Source: Myxococcales bacterium (GTDB lineage: Bacteria; Myxococcota_A; Bradymonadia; UBA4248). Taken from it: a stretch of DNA of 8,945 nt. Below are positions 1-6,852 of the stretch, piece by piece. The first letter of the stretch is position 1. The number at the start of each line of letters is the position of its first letter. The stretch lies in the NCBI GenBank assembly GCA_004554395.1, contig SFMP01000133.1, forward strand, positions 1 to 8,945, given 5' to 3'. A program made the translations under genes and the position numbers. The notes beneath the pieces were generated by a model. That model saw nothing but the letters and a program-made list of their open reading frames with translations, was not told where the DNA came from and did not search any database.

Positions 1-1
1 A

Positions 2-622
2 TATACGGGGTATTTGAAATCGATAGAAATCCGCCAAACGAATTTATATAATTTAGAAGCATTGATGACGATTCCCAATATTGAAATTCGATCGGTGATG
101 AATCAGGCGATGCAACATTGGTGGAAAGATATCAAAATACCGAGTTTTGATGCGCATAGATTTATCAATTCATTACTTACGCAGAATATTAAAGTCGCCG
201 AACGCGAGTTGCGCGTATTATTGAACGAAAGCACGAGTGTTTTCGATTATAACGAAGCGTCTTATCATGGCATGCTCGTCGGATTATTGAAAACAGGCGC
301 CATCGTTCGATCGAACGACGAATACGGCGAAGGCCGGCCCGATATCGTCGCCATCGTCGGCGATGCGGCGATTATCATCGAAGTCAAATGCGTCACGCCT
401 AAGGCTCTCGACCAAGCCAAAAAGAGCCATCGCGATGTCGACGAAGTCGATTTGGTCGACATGCTTTGCCAATCGAAGATCGAAGAGGCTACGCGACAAA
501 TCCAATCGCGCAAATACCAGCGGTCGGTGTCATTTCACGAACCACTGGCTAGCGATGCCACTGCTTATGCCATTTGCTTCTGCAAAAAGTGGTGCACGAT
601 GGTCGAAGTCAAGAATTCGTAG
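2..622 (+). CDS. AAA-ATPase-like / PD-(D/E)XK nuclease family protein, 3' part
   Basis: This is the C-terminal part of a gene that begins before the window. The frame is open to the left edge, and its first visible residues, Tyr-Thr-Gly-Tyr-Leu, match the 'SGYLT' segment that sits mid-protein in the family pairing an AAA-ATPase-like domain (PF09820) with a C-terminal PD-(D/E)XK nuclease domain (PF08011). A TTG at 14 could be called as a start, but it falls inside this conserved segment, so I treat the gene as truncated by the window. Numbering from that TTG, the nuclease-like domain shows SYHGMLVGLL (residues 83-92), GRPD with Asp110, and IIEVK with Glu123 and Lys125. This is an intact D...ExK metal-site signature, followed by the usual QI..(K)Y segment near 163-169. 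Members of the family are common in multigene sets; substrate and role are mostly unknown. It converges on nadE with 16 bases between stops. Confidence 0.85.
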   Translation, partial: YTGYLKSIEIRQTNLYNLEALMTIPNIEIRSVMNQAMQHWWKDIKIPSFDAHRFINSLLTQNIKVAERELRVLLNESTSVFDYNEASYHGMLVGLLKTGAIVRSNDEYGEGRPDIVAIVGDAAIIIEVKCVTPKALDQAKKSHRDVDEVDLVDMLCQSKIEEATRQIQSRKYQRSVSFHEPLASDATAYAICFCKKWCTMVEVKNS

Positions 623-632
623 CGTGCACCAC
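584..632 (-). terminator. Likely intrinsic terminator of the NAD+ synthetase gene
   Basis: A perfect 10-bp inverted repeat, GTGGTGCACG at 589-598 and CGTGCACCAC at 623-632, encloses 24 bases. Read in the direction of the minus-strand gene ending at 639, the hairpin is followed at once by TTTTTGCA (588 downwards), the form of a factor-independent terminator. Most of it lies inside the 3' coding end and stop codon of the opposing plus-strand gene. The loop is longer than usual, which lowers confidence. There is no T-run on the other side, so it probably acts only on the minus-strand transcript. Confidence 0.55.
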
Positions 633-638
633 GCGTTA

Positions 639-2441
639 TTACGCCATCTCGTCGATGGCGCGCCTGAACGGCGCTTGTAAACAAGGCCATCGCAAGCCGT
701 CGTCGGGGGCGATATTGAAGGGCAAAATGATGAATTCATTGGCAAAACGCGCGCGCTTCCATTGCGATCGCACGGTGAGTTGTATGAATCGTTTGACGTC
801 TTTTTCGATGTCGTCGGCGTTTGTGTAGTAGTTGGCGAGTTGGTTTTTGGCGCATTGTAGAATTTCTTTGGGCGTCATGCGTCGCACGAGAAACCACTCG
901 ATGAGGGCATCGAGAACGGGGTAGGGCATGAGGTCGGTTTCGTCGGCTTGGTTTTGGTGCGCCGGGCGTAGCTCGGCCGAGGGCGGTTGGGCAAAGACGA
1001 AGTCGAGGGCGTCGATTTTGTGGAATTGTCGTGCCCATTCGAGCCAACGACTGACGAGCGTTTTGGGAATGTTGCCGATGGGATCGAGGCAACCGCTTGA
1101 GTCGCCGTCCATCGTCGCGTAGCCTACAGCCGCCTCGCTCATGTTCCCCGTCGTCAGGAGCATGGCATTGTTGGCATTGGCGAGAGTCCAAATGACGAGG
1201 GAGCGAGCGCGAGCTTGGACGTTTTGCAAAGTGAGGTCGTCGGATTCCCAAGAGAGTTGGCGATTGGCGACCGATTCGATCGTCGAGACGGCGTGACTGG
1301 CGATGTCGGCAATCTCGATAACGGGGCACGAAAAGCCGAGTTCTTGTGCAAGGGCGAGCGCGGCTTTTTGCGTGCCCGAAGACGAAGAATGTCGGCTCGG
1401 GAGGTAGGCGGTCACGAGCGTTTGCCCGACGATGGCTTTTTGTTCGGCCTCGTCGAGTTGTGCGTGTTTGAGAGCGACCATTCGGGCGACGAGCACGGCA
1501 ATCATCGCCGAATCGCGCCCCCCCGACAGCGCCAGACACAACTTTTCGATATGGGCTCGCTTCATATAATCGTTGAGCCCGAGCGCAAGCGCCAACTCGA
1601 TCTCGGCGAATGCGTAGTCGTCGGCTTGTTTTGGGCTACTGCCTACTTTGGCAAAATGCGCCAGCGAAGGGTCGAATCCGTTGGGAATTTCGTCGTCGGA
1701 TGTCGTGAGGACAAACGGGCGGTCGAATACGAAGCGCGGGCATAGGGCTTTCATGTTGCCACGCGTGACGATAAAGCCGCCTCCATCGTAGATATGCGTG
1801 CCGTCGTCGCTGCCGAGGATATTCGATCGAATAAGCGTAATGCCGAGTTTTTTCGAATATTCTAAGCGTAGCGACAGTTCTTCTCGATATAAATTCGGTG
1901 CGAACCGGCGATTGTTCATTTCGATGACGATAGCTCCACGCGCGGGCGTCGGATGGCTCTGTAGTGTGCCGACGCAGATGTCGAGCCCTTCGAGCCCGGC
2001 AATCGTCGAGTTCCACGCGCCCATCACGGCGCCATGGTGGAATTTCGAGCCTTTGGAAAAGTCCCACGCACTGAACCAGCGCAATTCGGCATCGTTTGGC
2101 GTCAAATACCGCTTTGGCACGATTGCCATGAGCCTGCAGTCGTGAATGACCGCCGCAACATTATATAAGCGCCCGTCGTGTGCCATCGGCAGCCCGCAAA
2201 CGACCGTCAATCCAGCCGTTTCGGTAATAATCTCGGTCAAAACTTGCTCGGCATAGACGCTCGTATCGGGGCGCAGCCACACGTCTTGCAAATCGGGCCC
2301 ACCAATCGCAAGCTCGGGGAAGACGACGAGCGCACACGCCGCCTTGCGAGCCGCCGCAATCGCCTGCCGAATCGCCACCATTTGCTCCGACCAATCGCCC
2401 GCCAGCGCATTAATCGACGCCACCCCAAATCTCGTTTTCAT
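639..2441 (-). CDS. nadE: Glutamine-dependent NAD+ synthetase
   Basis: This enzyme makes NAD+ from deamido-NAD+ (NaAD) with ATP, taking ammonia from glutamine; it acts in the cytoplasm at the last step of NAD synthesis. The 600-residue product has an N-terminal nitrilase-fold glutaminase and a C-terminal synthetase, about the normal size for the two-domain form. The glutaminase triad fits Glu43 (FPEL), Lys110 (VPKRYL) and Cys156 (DICVG). The synthetase shows the pyrophosphate loop SGGRDS (306-311), TGNMSE (431-436) and GYATMDGDSSG (440-450). The residue after the catalytic Cys is Val, where relatives usually have Glu (ICED/ICEE). I chose ATG at 2441 rather than the in-frame ATG at 2453, because GGAGGA at 2446-2451 lies between them and is correctly spaced for the downstream ATG. 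The gene is monocistronic here, with a repeat-rich leader and a probable terminator at 584-632. Confidence 0.95.
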   Translation of the reverse strand: MKTRFGVASINALAGDWSEQMVAIRQAIAAARKAACALVVFPELAIGGPDLQDVWLRPDTSVYAEQVLTEIITETAGLTVVCGLPMAHDGRLYNVAAVIHDCRLMAIVPKRYLTPNDAELRWFSAWDFSKGSKFHHGAVMGAWNSTIAGLEGLDICVGTLQSHPTPARGAIVIEMNNRRFAPNLYREELSLRLEYSKKLGITLIRSNILGSDDGTHIYDGGGFIVTRGNMKALCPRFVFDRPFVLTTSDDEIPNGFDPSLAHFAKVGSSPKQADDYAFAEIELALALGLNDYMKRAHIEKLCLALSGGRDSAMIAVLVARMVALKHAQLDEAEQKAIVGQTLVTAYLPSRHSSSSGTQKAALALAQELGFSCPVIEIADIASHAVSTIESVANRQLSWESDDLTLQNVQARARSLVIWTLANANNAMLLTTGNMSEAAVGYATMDGDSSGCLDPIGNIPKTLVSRWLEWARQFHKIDALDFVFAQPPSAELRPAHQNQADETDLMPYPVLDALIEWFLVRRMTPKEILQCAKNQLANYYTNADDIEKDVKRFIQLTVRSQWKRARFANEFIILPFNIAPDDGLRWPCLQAPFRRAIDEMA

Positions 2442-2445
2442 CGAA

Positions 2446-2451
2446 TCCTCC
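2446..2451 (-). promoter_or_regulatory. Shine-Dalgarno site that fixes the nadE start
   Basis: GGAGGA on the minus strand lies 4 bases upstream of the ATG at 2441 (5 bases counting from GGAGG). It overlaps the codons that follow the alternative ATG at 2453, so the longer start would bury the site inside the coding sequence. This makes the 600-residue form the better call. Confidence 0.75.
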
Positions 2452-2585
2452 ATGTATTTCTCAAGTCATACGTCATATTTGCAAAGGCGCTGTAGCAGCC
2501 ACGCGGGCGGCGTTTGCCAGCGCCCATCGGGTGCCAGCGCTTATAAACCTTTGATCGAGCGATGTCTATTTTGGTATTGGGGGAC

Positions 2586-2614
2586 GCCCTATTTCGCTAG
2601 CGCTCAATACGGGC
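2586..2614 (-). repeat. Dispersed palindromic repeat, variant C
   Basis: This 29-nt element has the family's outer arms (minus strand: gcccgtatt ... aatagggc) and the core gagcgctagcga. It differs by one base from the type-A elements near the right edge of the window. On the plus strand it is followed by TCC and a run of six T (2618-2623), so it also has the shape of a terminator, although no plus-strand gene ends just upstream. Confidence 0.75.
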
Positions 2615-2749
2615 TCCTTTTTTGCCATTTTGCGCATCTACGGCGTCAGCGTCGCCACGCGGGCGGCGGGAACGTACGTGAGTACGCCCCCTTGCCCTTG
2701 GGCTAGCTTCCTTGTATCTGCATCAAACTGACAAAAAAGAGATTGTGTC

Positions 2750-2832
2750 GCCCTATTTCGCCCTTTGGGCTCAATACGGGCTCTGGCTACGGCTATGTGC
2801 TCACTGCGTTGCGCGCATACGCCTGCGCAAAT
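2750..2832 (-). repeat. Dispersed palindromic repeat, variant D, plus linker
   Basis: The 32-nt hairpin at 2750-2781 has the same outer arms as its relatives but the core gagcccaaagggcga, giving an inner GCCC/GGGC stem. It is followed at 2782-2832 by a sequence nearly identical for about 45 bases to the reverse complement of the 51-nt linker at 8728-8778 and 8882-8932. The order hairpin-linker is therefore kept, in inverted orientation. The linker ends about 27 bases before the ATG of the YkgJ-type gene and so forms part of its leader. Confidence 0.75.
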
Positions 2833-2859
2833 TGTTTGGTATAGGAGAAAAAGAACGCG

Positions 2860-3417
2860 ATGGCTAAAGAAACGGTGAGTCGAGAATTCAAAGAGCAGAA
2901 TGGCTTTGTGCCCGAAAAAATCGCCAAGACGATGGCATTGTTTTATGAGCAGATCGATGCGTTGGCGGCCAAGGTCGAAGAGAATTTCGAGGCGCATGGG
3001 GCTTGTGCTCGGTGTCGTCCCGGTTGTTGTGCTTGTTGCATCGACGATTTGACGATAACTCAAGCCGAAGCGGCGGTCATCGCGGCGCAATATCCGAATG
3101 TATTGAACGAGGCGCCGCATGCGCCCGGCATGTGTGCATTTTTAGACGACGATGGCTTGTGCCGAATTTATCGAGCTCGACCGATTAAATGCCGGACATT
3201 TGGCTTGGCGCATCGTTGGCAAGATGAAGACGAATCGGGAGAAGTGTACGAAATGCGAGGAATTTGCGAATTGCGCCAAAACGACGTCGATTTGGAGACT
3301 TGCGATGCGTCGTGCTTTATCGCGCCACTCGTCATGGATATGCGGCTGGGAATGATGGAAAAGCTGACGTTTGGCGAAGAAAAGCGCATTGCATTGCGGT
3401 CGCTTTTTGGCAAATAG
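2860..3417 (+). CDS. YkgJ-family cysteine-cluster protein (CxxCxxxCC)
   Basis: The 185-residue cytoplasmic product belongs to the YkgJ/zinc- or iron-chelating domain family (PF03692). It shows the dense cluster C49-x2-C52-x3-C56-C57-x-C59-C60, then C92 and the hallmark GLCRIYRARPIKCRTFG (99-115) with C101 and C111. Three further cysteines follow at 136, 148 and 152. These residues are suited to bind a metal or iron-sulfur centre; the biochemical role of the family is poorly known, so no reaction is assigned. An N-terminal helix-rich segment precedes the cluster. The ATG has AGGAGA at 2843-2848, about 11 bases upstream, a rather long spacing. Ninety-three bases separate it from the pseudokinase gene on the same strand, so co-transcription is possible but not shown. 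Confidence 0.85.
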   Translation: MAKETVSREFKEQNGFVPEKIAKTMALFYEQIDALAAKVEENFEAHGACARCRPGCCACCIDDLTITQAEAAVIAAQYPNVLNEAPHAPGMCAFLDDDGLCRIYRARPIKCRTFGLAHRWQDEDESGEVYEMRGICELRQNDVDLETCDASCFIAPLVMDMRLGMMEKLTFGEEKRIALRSLFGK

Positions 3418-3510
3418 ACAAATAGATCTTTTATTCGTCGGCGTATTCGTTTAAATTCGGGCGGTTTTTTGGGGCATGTTTGGCGTGCGTGGGCTCCAAA
3501 AGGCGATGAG

Positions 3511-6048
3511 ATGACTCGTACACGTCAGTTTGAAGCGAATCCAAAGATGCAGAACGTTCCGCCGATAGGCAGTACATTGCTCGATCGTTATTACGTCGAA
3601 GAAATCCTCGACGATTCGGGCGATACGGCAATTCTCAAATGCGTCGACACGCGTCTCGATGTTCACGATGTGGTGAAATTCCTCATTGGCGACGACGAGG
3701 CGAGCACGTGGGGCGCGAAGCGTCAGGGATTTATTCAATCGTTTCGAGCGGTGGCTCGCCTCAATCATCCCAATATCGTGCATGTCGCCAATATCGAGAC
3801 GCGATGCGGTCTGACGTTTTCGGTCATGGAATTGCTCCAAGGCCCGACGTTGGCGACGTTTTTGAACGAAGGCGCCTATTTCGAGCCAAAAGAAGCGCTT
3901 GAGCTGTTTTTAGGCGTCATCGATGCCATCGCCATGGCGCATTCTCTCGATACGCTTCATAAACGCATTTCGCCTTCTCAAATCATTCTCAATTGCCAAG
4001 GAGCGCGCCTGTCGCCTCGTATCCTCAATTTTATGTCGTCGAAAAACACGGCAGACCTCAATATCGAGACGGCCATCCCGTTTTTGGCACCAGAGCAATA
4101 CCGAAATTTCGACAATGCGACGCAAGCGTCGGATATCTTTGCCCTTTGCGCGACGATGTATTGCGTTTTCGCCCACGAGCCGCCCTTGCGTTTGAGCTCG
4201 ATCGAAGAGTTTTCGACGTTCTACGAACAATGCTCGGGTATCGATTGGTTCCCCGCCTCGGTTCCGCCCGAATTCGTGCCAATTTTGAGTGCTGGGCTTC
4301 GAACGCGCCCCGAAGAGCGCCAATGGGATGCGCTTTCGCTCCTCAAAGCCGTGAAGAAAATCGGCGCCAACTTCAAATTGAGTGCCAATCTATCGATCGA
4401 TGCTTCGCGCAAAAAATTCGACGATCATCCGGCGTTGTCATCGATATCGAGTGTCATCTACCACAGTGGAAAGACGGGATCTTCGCCATCGGCACAAAGA
4501 TCGGGGCAGTTGTCGGCCGTTTCGAATTCTCAACCCGTCGTCCATGCCACGATGGGGTCGAAATCGCAACCCGTCGTGCGATCCGGATCGGGATCGATTT
4601 CGCAACCAATTGTTCATGCGGGCACGGGATCGGTATCGCAACCCGTGAAACACTTGGGCACGGGATCGGTATCGCAACCCGTGCAACACTTGGGCACGGG
4701 ATCGGTATCGCAACCCGTGCAACACTTGGGCACGGGATCGGTATCGCAGTCGATAGCTCAAGTTGCCGATGGGGCGAAACAACAGCCATCTGTATTGTCG
4801 TCAAAACCGGGATTGCCCAAATTGCCGATAAAATCGATGTCGGGTGCGAAAGATTCTAGCGGTACGACGCAAAGCGGCATGAATGCGTCGCTGAATCGTG
4901 GAGTGCAGCCGATGCAACCCATACAAGCGCCTCAAAGTGGCATGTATGCATCGGTAAATGGCAACCATACGATTGCGCCATCGGCACAACCGATACCGTC
5001 GACGGAGATTGCCGAAGATCAAGTTCGTGCTTTGCCACAAGACGCCCTCGTTGCGCCACCAAGCGTCGATGTCGCCGATCCATCGGTTCAAGCGGTAGAA
5101 TCATCGGAATGCGTTGCAGAAAGCCCCATTGCGGAGGCAGAACGATGCGACGACGATGTCGATTCGTGTGAATCGCAGACGGCAGATCGCTGTCGTGGGA
5201 GTGTCGTGCTCCCCGGTGAATTGGCGAGTATTTATAAGGTACATCACATGATCCGCGAGCATGCTCGAGGGTTTGTCGCTTGCGTTTCGACGACGTCAAA
5301 CGGGAGCGAACTCTACTGCCTCAAATGTTTTTATGCCCATAATTCCATCGAAAAAGCCGTCTTCAATGAAGGCGTGCGCCGTAGCGATTTATTGGCGCAA
5401 AAAAGCCCCTATATTCAAGGCATATTCCAAGCATATCCCGATGAATGTGCATTTTTGGCCGATAACGTCATGTGTCAACCTTTGCCCGAGAGCATCGCTC
5501 AAAATGGCGCATACGAGCCCGCAGTCGTCGCACAAATCGGCATATTGCTAGCCGAAGCGATGGATATTGCCCATCAATCGGGTTATATCAACGGCAATAT
5601 CAAGCCGAGTAATATCGTTTTCGAGAATCGATCGGGCGTGATGACGCCCGTCATATACGATTTTGGTCAGAGTCTCTATGTCGATTCGATCGATCACATT
5701 CACGCGAGTGATGTGGCGTTTATTGCGCCCGAATTGAAATACAATTTGCAGCAAAGCAATGCGCAATCCGATATATTCGCCTTTGGCATGAGCCTTGTTT
5801 ATATGTTGCTCGGAAAAGTGCCATACGACGGCATTGACGAAGAGAAATCGACGAATGTCGACGTTGCAAAGATCATCGAGCAATATGAGGATGTTCCCGA
5901 TTTGACGCAGATCGCCCCGAATATCCCCAAAGATCTTTGCCAAGTCATACGTTGGTGTACGTCGTTCGACGTTGCCAGTCGTTATGTGCGCTTTTGCGAT
6001 GTCGTACGCGATTTGCGCGTCGTGTATCAACAGCTCGTGACGGCGTAG
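3511..6048 (+). CDS. Tandem pseudokinase: two kinase-fold domains joined by a repeat linker
   Basis: The 845-residue protein has two Hanks-type kinase folds and no membrane segment. Domain 1 (about 25-290) keeps a VAIK-like Lys56, the LNHPNIV segment (84-90) and APE (193-195). It lacks the glycine loop and the helix-C Glu, has His-Lys-Arg in place of His-Arg-Asp (150-152), and Asn-Phe-Met in place of Asp-Phe-Gly (173-175). Domain 2 (about 573-840) keeps Lys605, a possible helix-C Glu620, KPSN (698-701), DFG (717-719) and APE (739-741), but has Asn-Gly-Asn at the HRD site (694-696). Catalytic phosphotransfer is therefore doubtful in domain 1 and probably weak or absent in domain 2. A Ser/Gln/Pro-rich linker (about 290-570) contains a 12-residue tandem repeat. 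I chose ATG at 3511 because AAAAGG lies 7 bases upstream; an in-frame TTG at 3469 is less likely. It is probably co-transcribed with the gene at 6064. A binding, scaffolding or sensor role is inferred. Confidence 0.85.
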   Translation: MTRTRQFEANPKMQNVPPIGSTLLDRYYVEEILDDSGDTAILKCVDTRLDVHDVVKFLIGDDEASTWGAKRQGFIQSFRAVARLNHPNIVHVANIETRCGLTFSVMELLQGPTLATFLNEGAYFEPKEALELFLGVIDAIAMAHSLDTLHKRISPSQIILNCQGARLSPRILNFMSSKNTADLNIETAIPFLAPEQYRNFDNATQASDIFALCATMYCVFAHEPPLRLSSIEEFSTFYEQCSGIDWFPASVPPEFVPILSAGLRTRPEERQWDALSLLKAVKKIGANFKLSANLSIDASRKKFDDHPALSSISSVIYHSGKTGSSPSAQRSGQLSAVSNSQPVVHATMGSKSQPVVRSGSGSISQPIVHAGTGSVSQPVKHLGTGSVSQPVQHLGTGSVSQPVQHLGTGSVSQSIAQVADGAKQQPSVLSSKPGLPKLPIKSMSGAKDSSGTTQSGMNASLNRGVQPMQPIQAPQSGMYASVNGNHTIAPSAQPIPSTEIAEDQVRALPQDALVAPPSVDVADPSVQAVESSECVAESPIAEAERCDDDVDSCESQTADRCRGSVVLPGELASIYKVHHMIREHARGFVACVSTTSNGSELYCLKCFYAHNSIEKAVFNEGVRRSDLLAQKSPYIQGIFQAYPDECAFLADNVMCQPLPESIAQNGAYEPAVVAQIGILLAEAMDIAHQSGYINGNIKPSNIVFENRSGVMTPVIYDFGQSLYVDSIDHIHASDVAFIAPELKYNLQQSNAQSDIFAFGMSLVYMLLGKVPYDGIDEEKSTNVDVAKIIEQYEDVPDLTQIAPNIPKDLCQVIRWCTSFDVASRYVRFCDVVRDLRVVYQQLVTA
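4513..4764 (+). repeat. Coding tandem repeat, seven 36-nt (12-residue) units
   Basis: Seven units encode a motif close to GTGSVSQPVQHL in the linker of the pseudokinase. Units 4-6 (4621-4728) are almost identical at the DNA level, including synonymous positions, and unit 7 is identical for its first half. The first three units (4513-4620) are diverged but keep Ser-Gln-Pro in register. The pattern fits recent expansion by slippage or unequal exchange from an older repeat. A looser second pair, QSGMNASLN and QSGMYASVN, follows near 4873 and 4933. Confidence 0.9.
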
Positions 6049-6063
6049 TCGTGTGGTGAATCG

Positions 6064-6852
6064 ATGAAAACTTGCGCCCGAGCTATCGTTTGCATTTTTT
6101 GTTTGTTGCTGGCGGGAATCGGAACGCACCGAGTCCAAGCGCAAACGACCGATGCCGTCGACGGCGTGTCGTCGGCAATAGATCCGTTTTACGACGGGCG
6201 CGATTTACGCATCGATAATTTCGAGGGCGTAGAACTCGAGCCGTGTCGCGACGAAATATCGGCGGGAACGGGCGGGCTTTGTTATTTCATCGCTGGGCAC
6301 GGCGCCATACTCGTGACCGTCAACGACGGCTACGATCTCGCGACGCGCCCTGCGCTCGAACGGCATCTTATCCAGTCGCGCGAAGCACTCGCTGGGATGA
6401 AAAACGTCGAAGTCGTCGGTGCCGAAATCGTCGAAGATAGCCCGAATTCGGCACTGATGGCGCGATTCGAAGTTTTGCGTCGCGATAGTGGCATTGCCGA
6501 TCTCTTTGGGATATCGTCGCCCGTGCGACAGATTTCATATCTCTATCCATATCGATCGCAACTCGTCCAAGTCTTCGTCTATGTGGGGATCGACGACGCA
6601 TCGCCCGATGTGTTGGAGCACATTGAAAACACGCTAAAATCGGCACATTTTAAATCGCCACAAAACGGTTGCTCGAGCGACGATGGCCAGTGTTCGCCAT
6701 TGGAAGACGACACAGCGACTGAGCCACGCGGTGCCATGGCACTCATGCCACGAGCTCTTTTCTATGGCGGTGCCATTGCCCTGACGATCATATTGATTTT
6801 GAATATACGAGGGCGGATTCGCCGTCGACAAGAGGGCAAATCGCGAGATTAA
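6064..6852 (+). CDS. Exported protein with signal peptide and C-terminal membrane anchor, unknown function
   Basis: The 262-residue protein begins with a clear signal peptide: Met-Lys-Thr, a hydrophobic core at about 7-20, and a VQA|Q cleavage site after residue 26. A hydrophobic helix at about 231-248 followed by RGRIRRR predicts a stop-transfer anchor, with the bulk outside the cytoplasm and a short basic tail inside. The outer domain has an alternating strand/helix pattern (about 80-195) and four cysteines (61, 73, 203, 210) that could pair. A faint resemblance to small secreted alpha/beta domains of the PsbP/DcrB kind is too weak to name. There is no lipobox. It starts 15 bases after the pseudokinase stop, behind a weak GGTGAA (6055-6060), so the two are probably one operon and may work together. 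Its stop overlaps that of the opposing gene. Confidence 0.75.
   Translation: MKTCARAIVCIFCLLLAGIGTHRVQAQTTDAVDGVSSAIDPFYDGRDLRIDNFEGVELEPCRDEISAGTGGLCYFIAGHGAILVTVNDGYDLATRPALERHLIQSREALAGMKNVEVVGAEIVEDSPNSALMARFEVLRRDSGIADLFGISSPVRQISYLYPYRSQLVQVFVYVGIDDASPDVLEHIENTLKSAHFKSPQNGCSSDDGQCSPLEDDTATEPRGAMALMPRALFYGGAIALTIILILNIRGRIRRRQEGKSRD

Larger units (their letters stand above)
2442..2859. other. Gene-free region between divergent nadE and the YkgJ-type gene
   Basis: No convincing gene is seen here. The nadE side has a 7-bp inverted repeat, GGCGCTG (2486-2492) with CAGCGCC (2518-2524), and a direct repeat TGCCAGCGC (2515-2523 and 2532-2540). A 15-nt word, gccacgcgggcggcg, occurs at 2498-2512 and again at 2654-2668. 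A further hairpin, GGG-aa-CGTAC with GTACG-cc-CCC and loop GTGA, spans 2668-2690. Two members of the dispersed palindrome family are at 2586-2614 and 2750-2781. Promoters for both flanking genes should lie here, but I could not pick a -35/-10 pair with confidence. Confidence 0.6.

Noticed and set aside
736..1539. Long arginine-rich open frame on the same strand as nadE
   Set aside because: Shadow of nadE in another frame. The product is rich in Arg/Pro with no family motif, and the real frame has clear catalytic motifs.
1215..1745. 176-residue open frame antisense to nadE
   Set aside because: Antisense shadow of a well-supported gene, with no ribosome site or motif.
3418..3510. Terminator or promoter between the YkgJ-type gene and the pseudokinase gene
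   Set aside because: A T-run is present near 3465-3470, but no stable hairpin precedes it and no clear -35/-10 pair is visible.
3993..4859. Long open frame overlapping the pseudokinase in another frame
   Set aside because: Caused by the CGA/TCG-rich composition and the 36-nt repeat. It has no ribosome site or recognisable domain.
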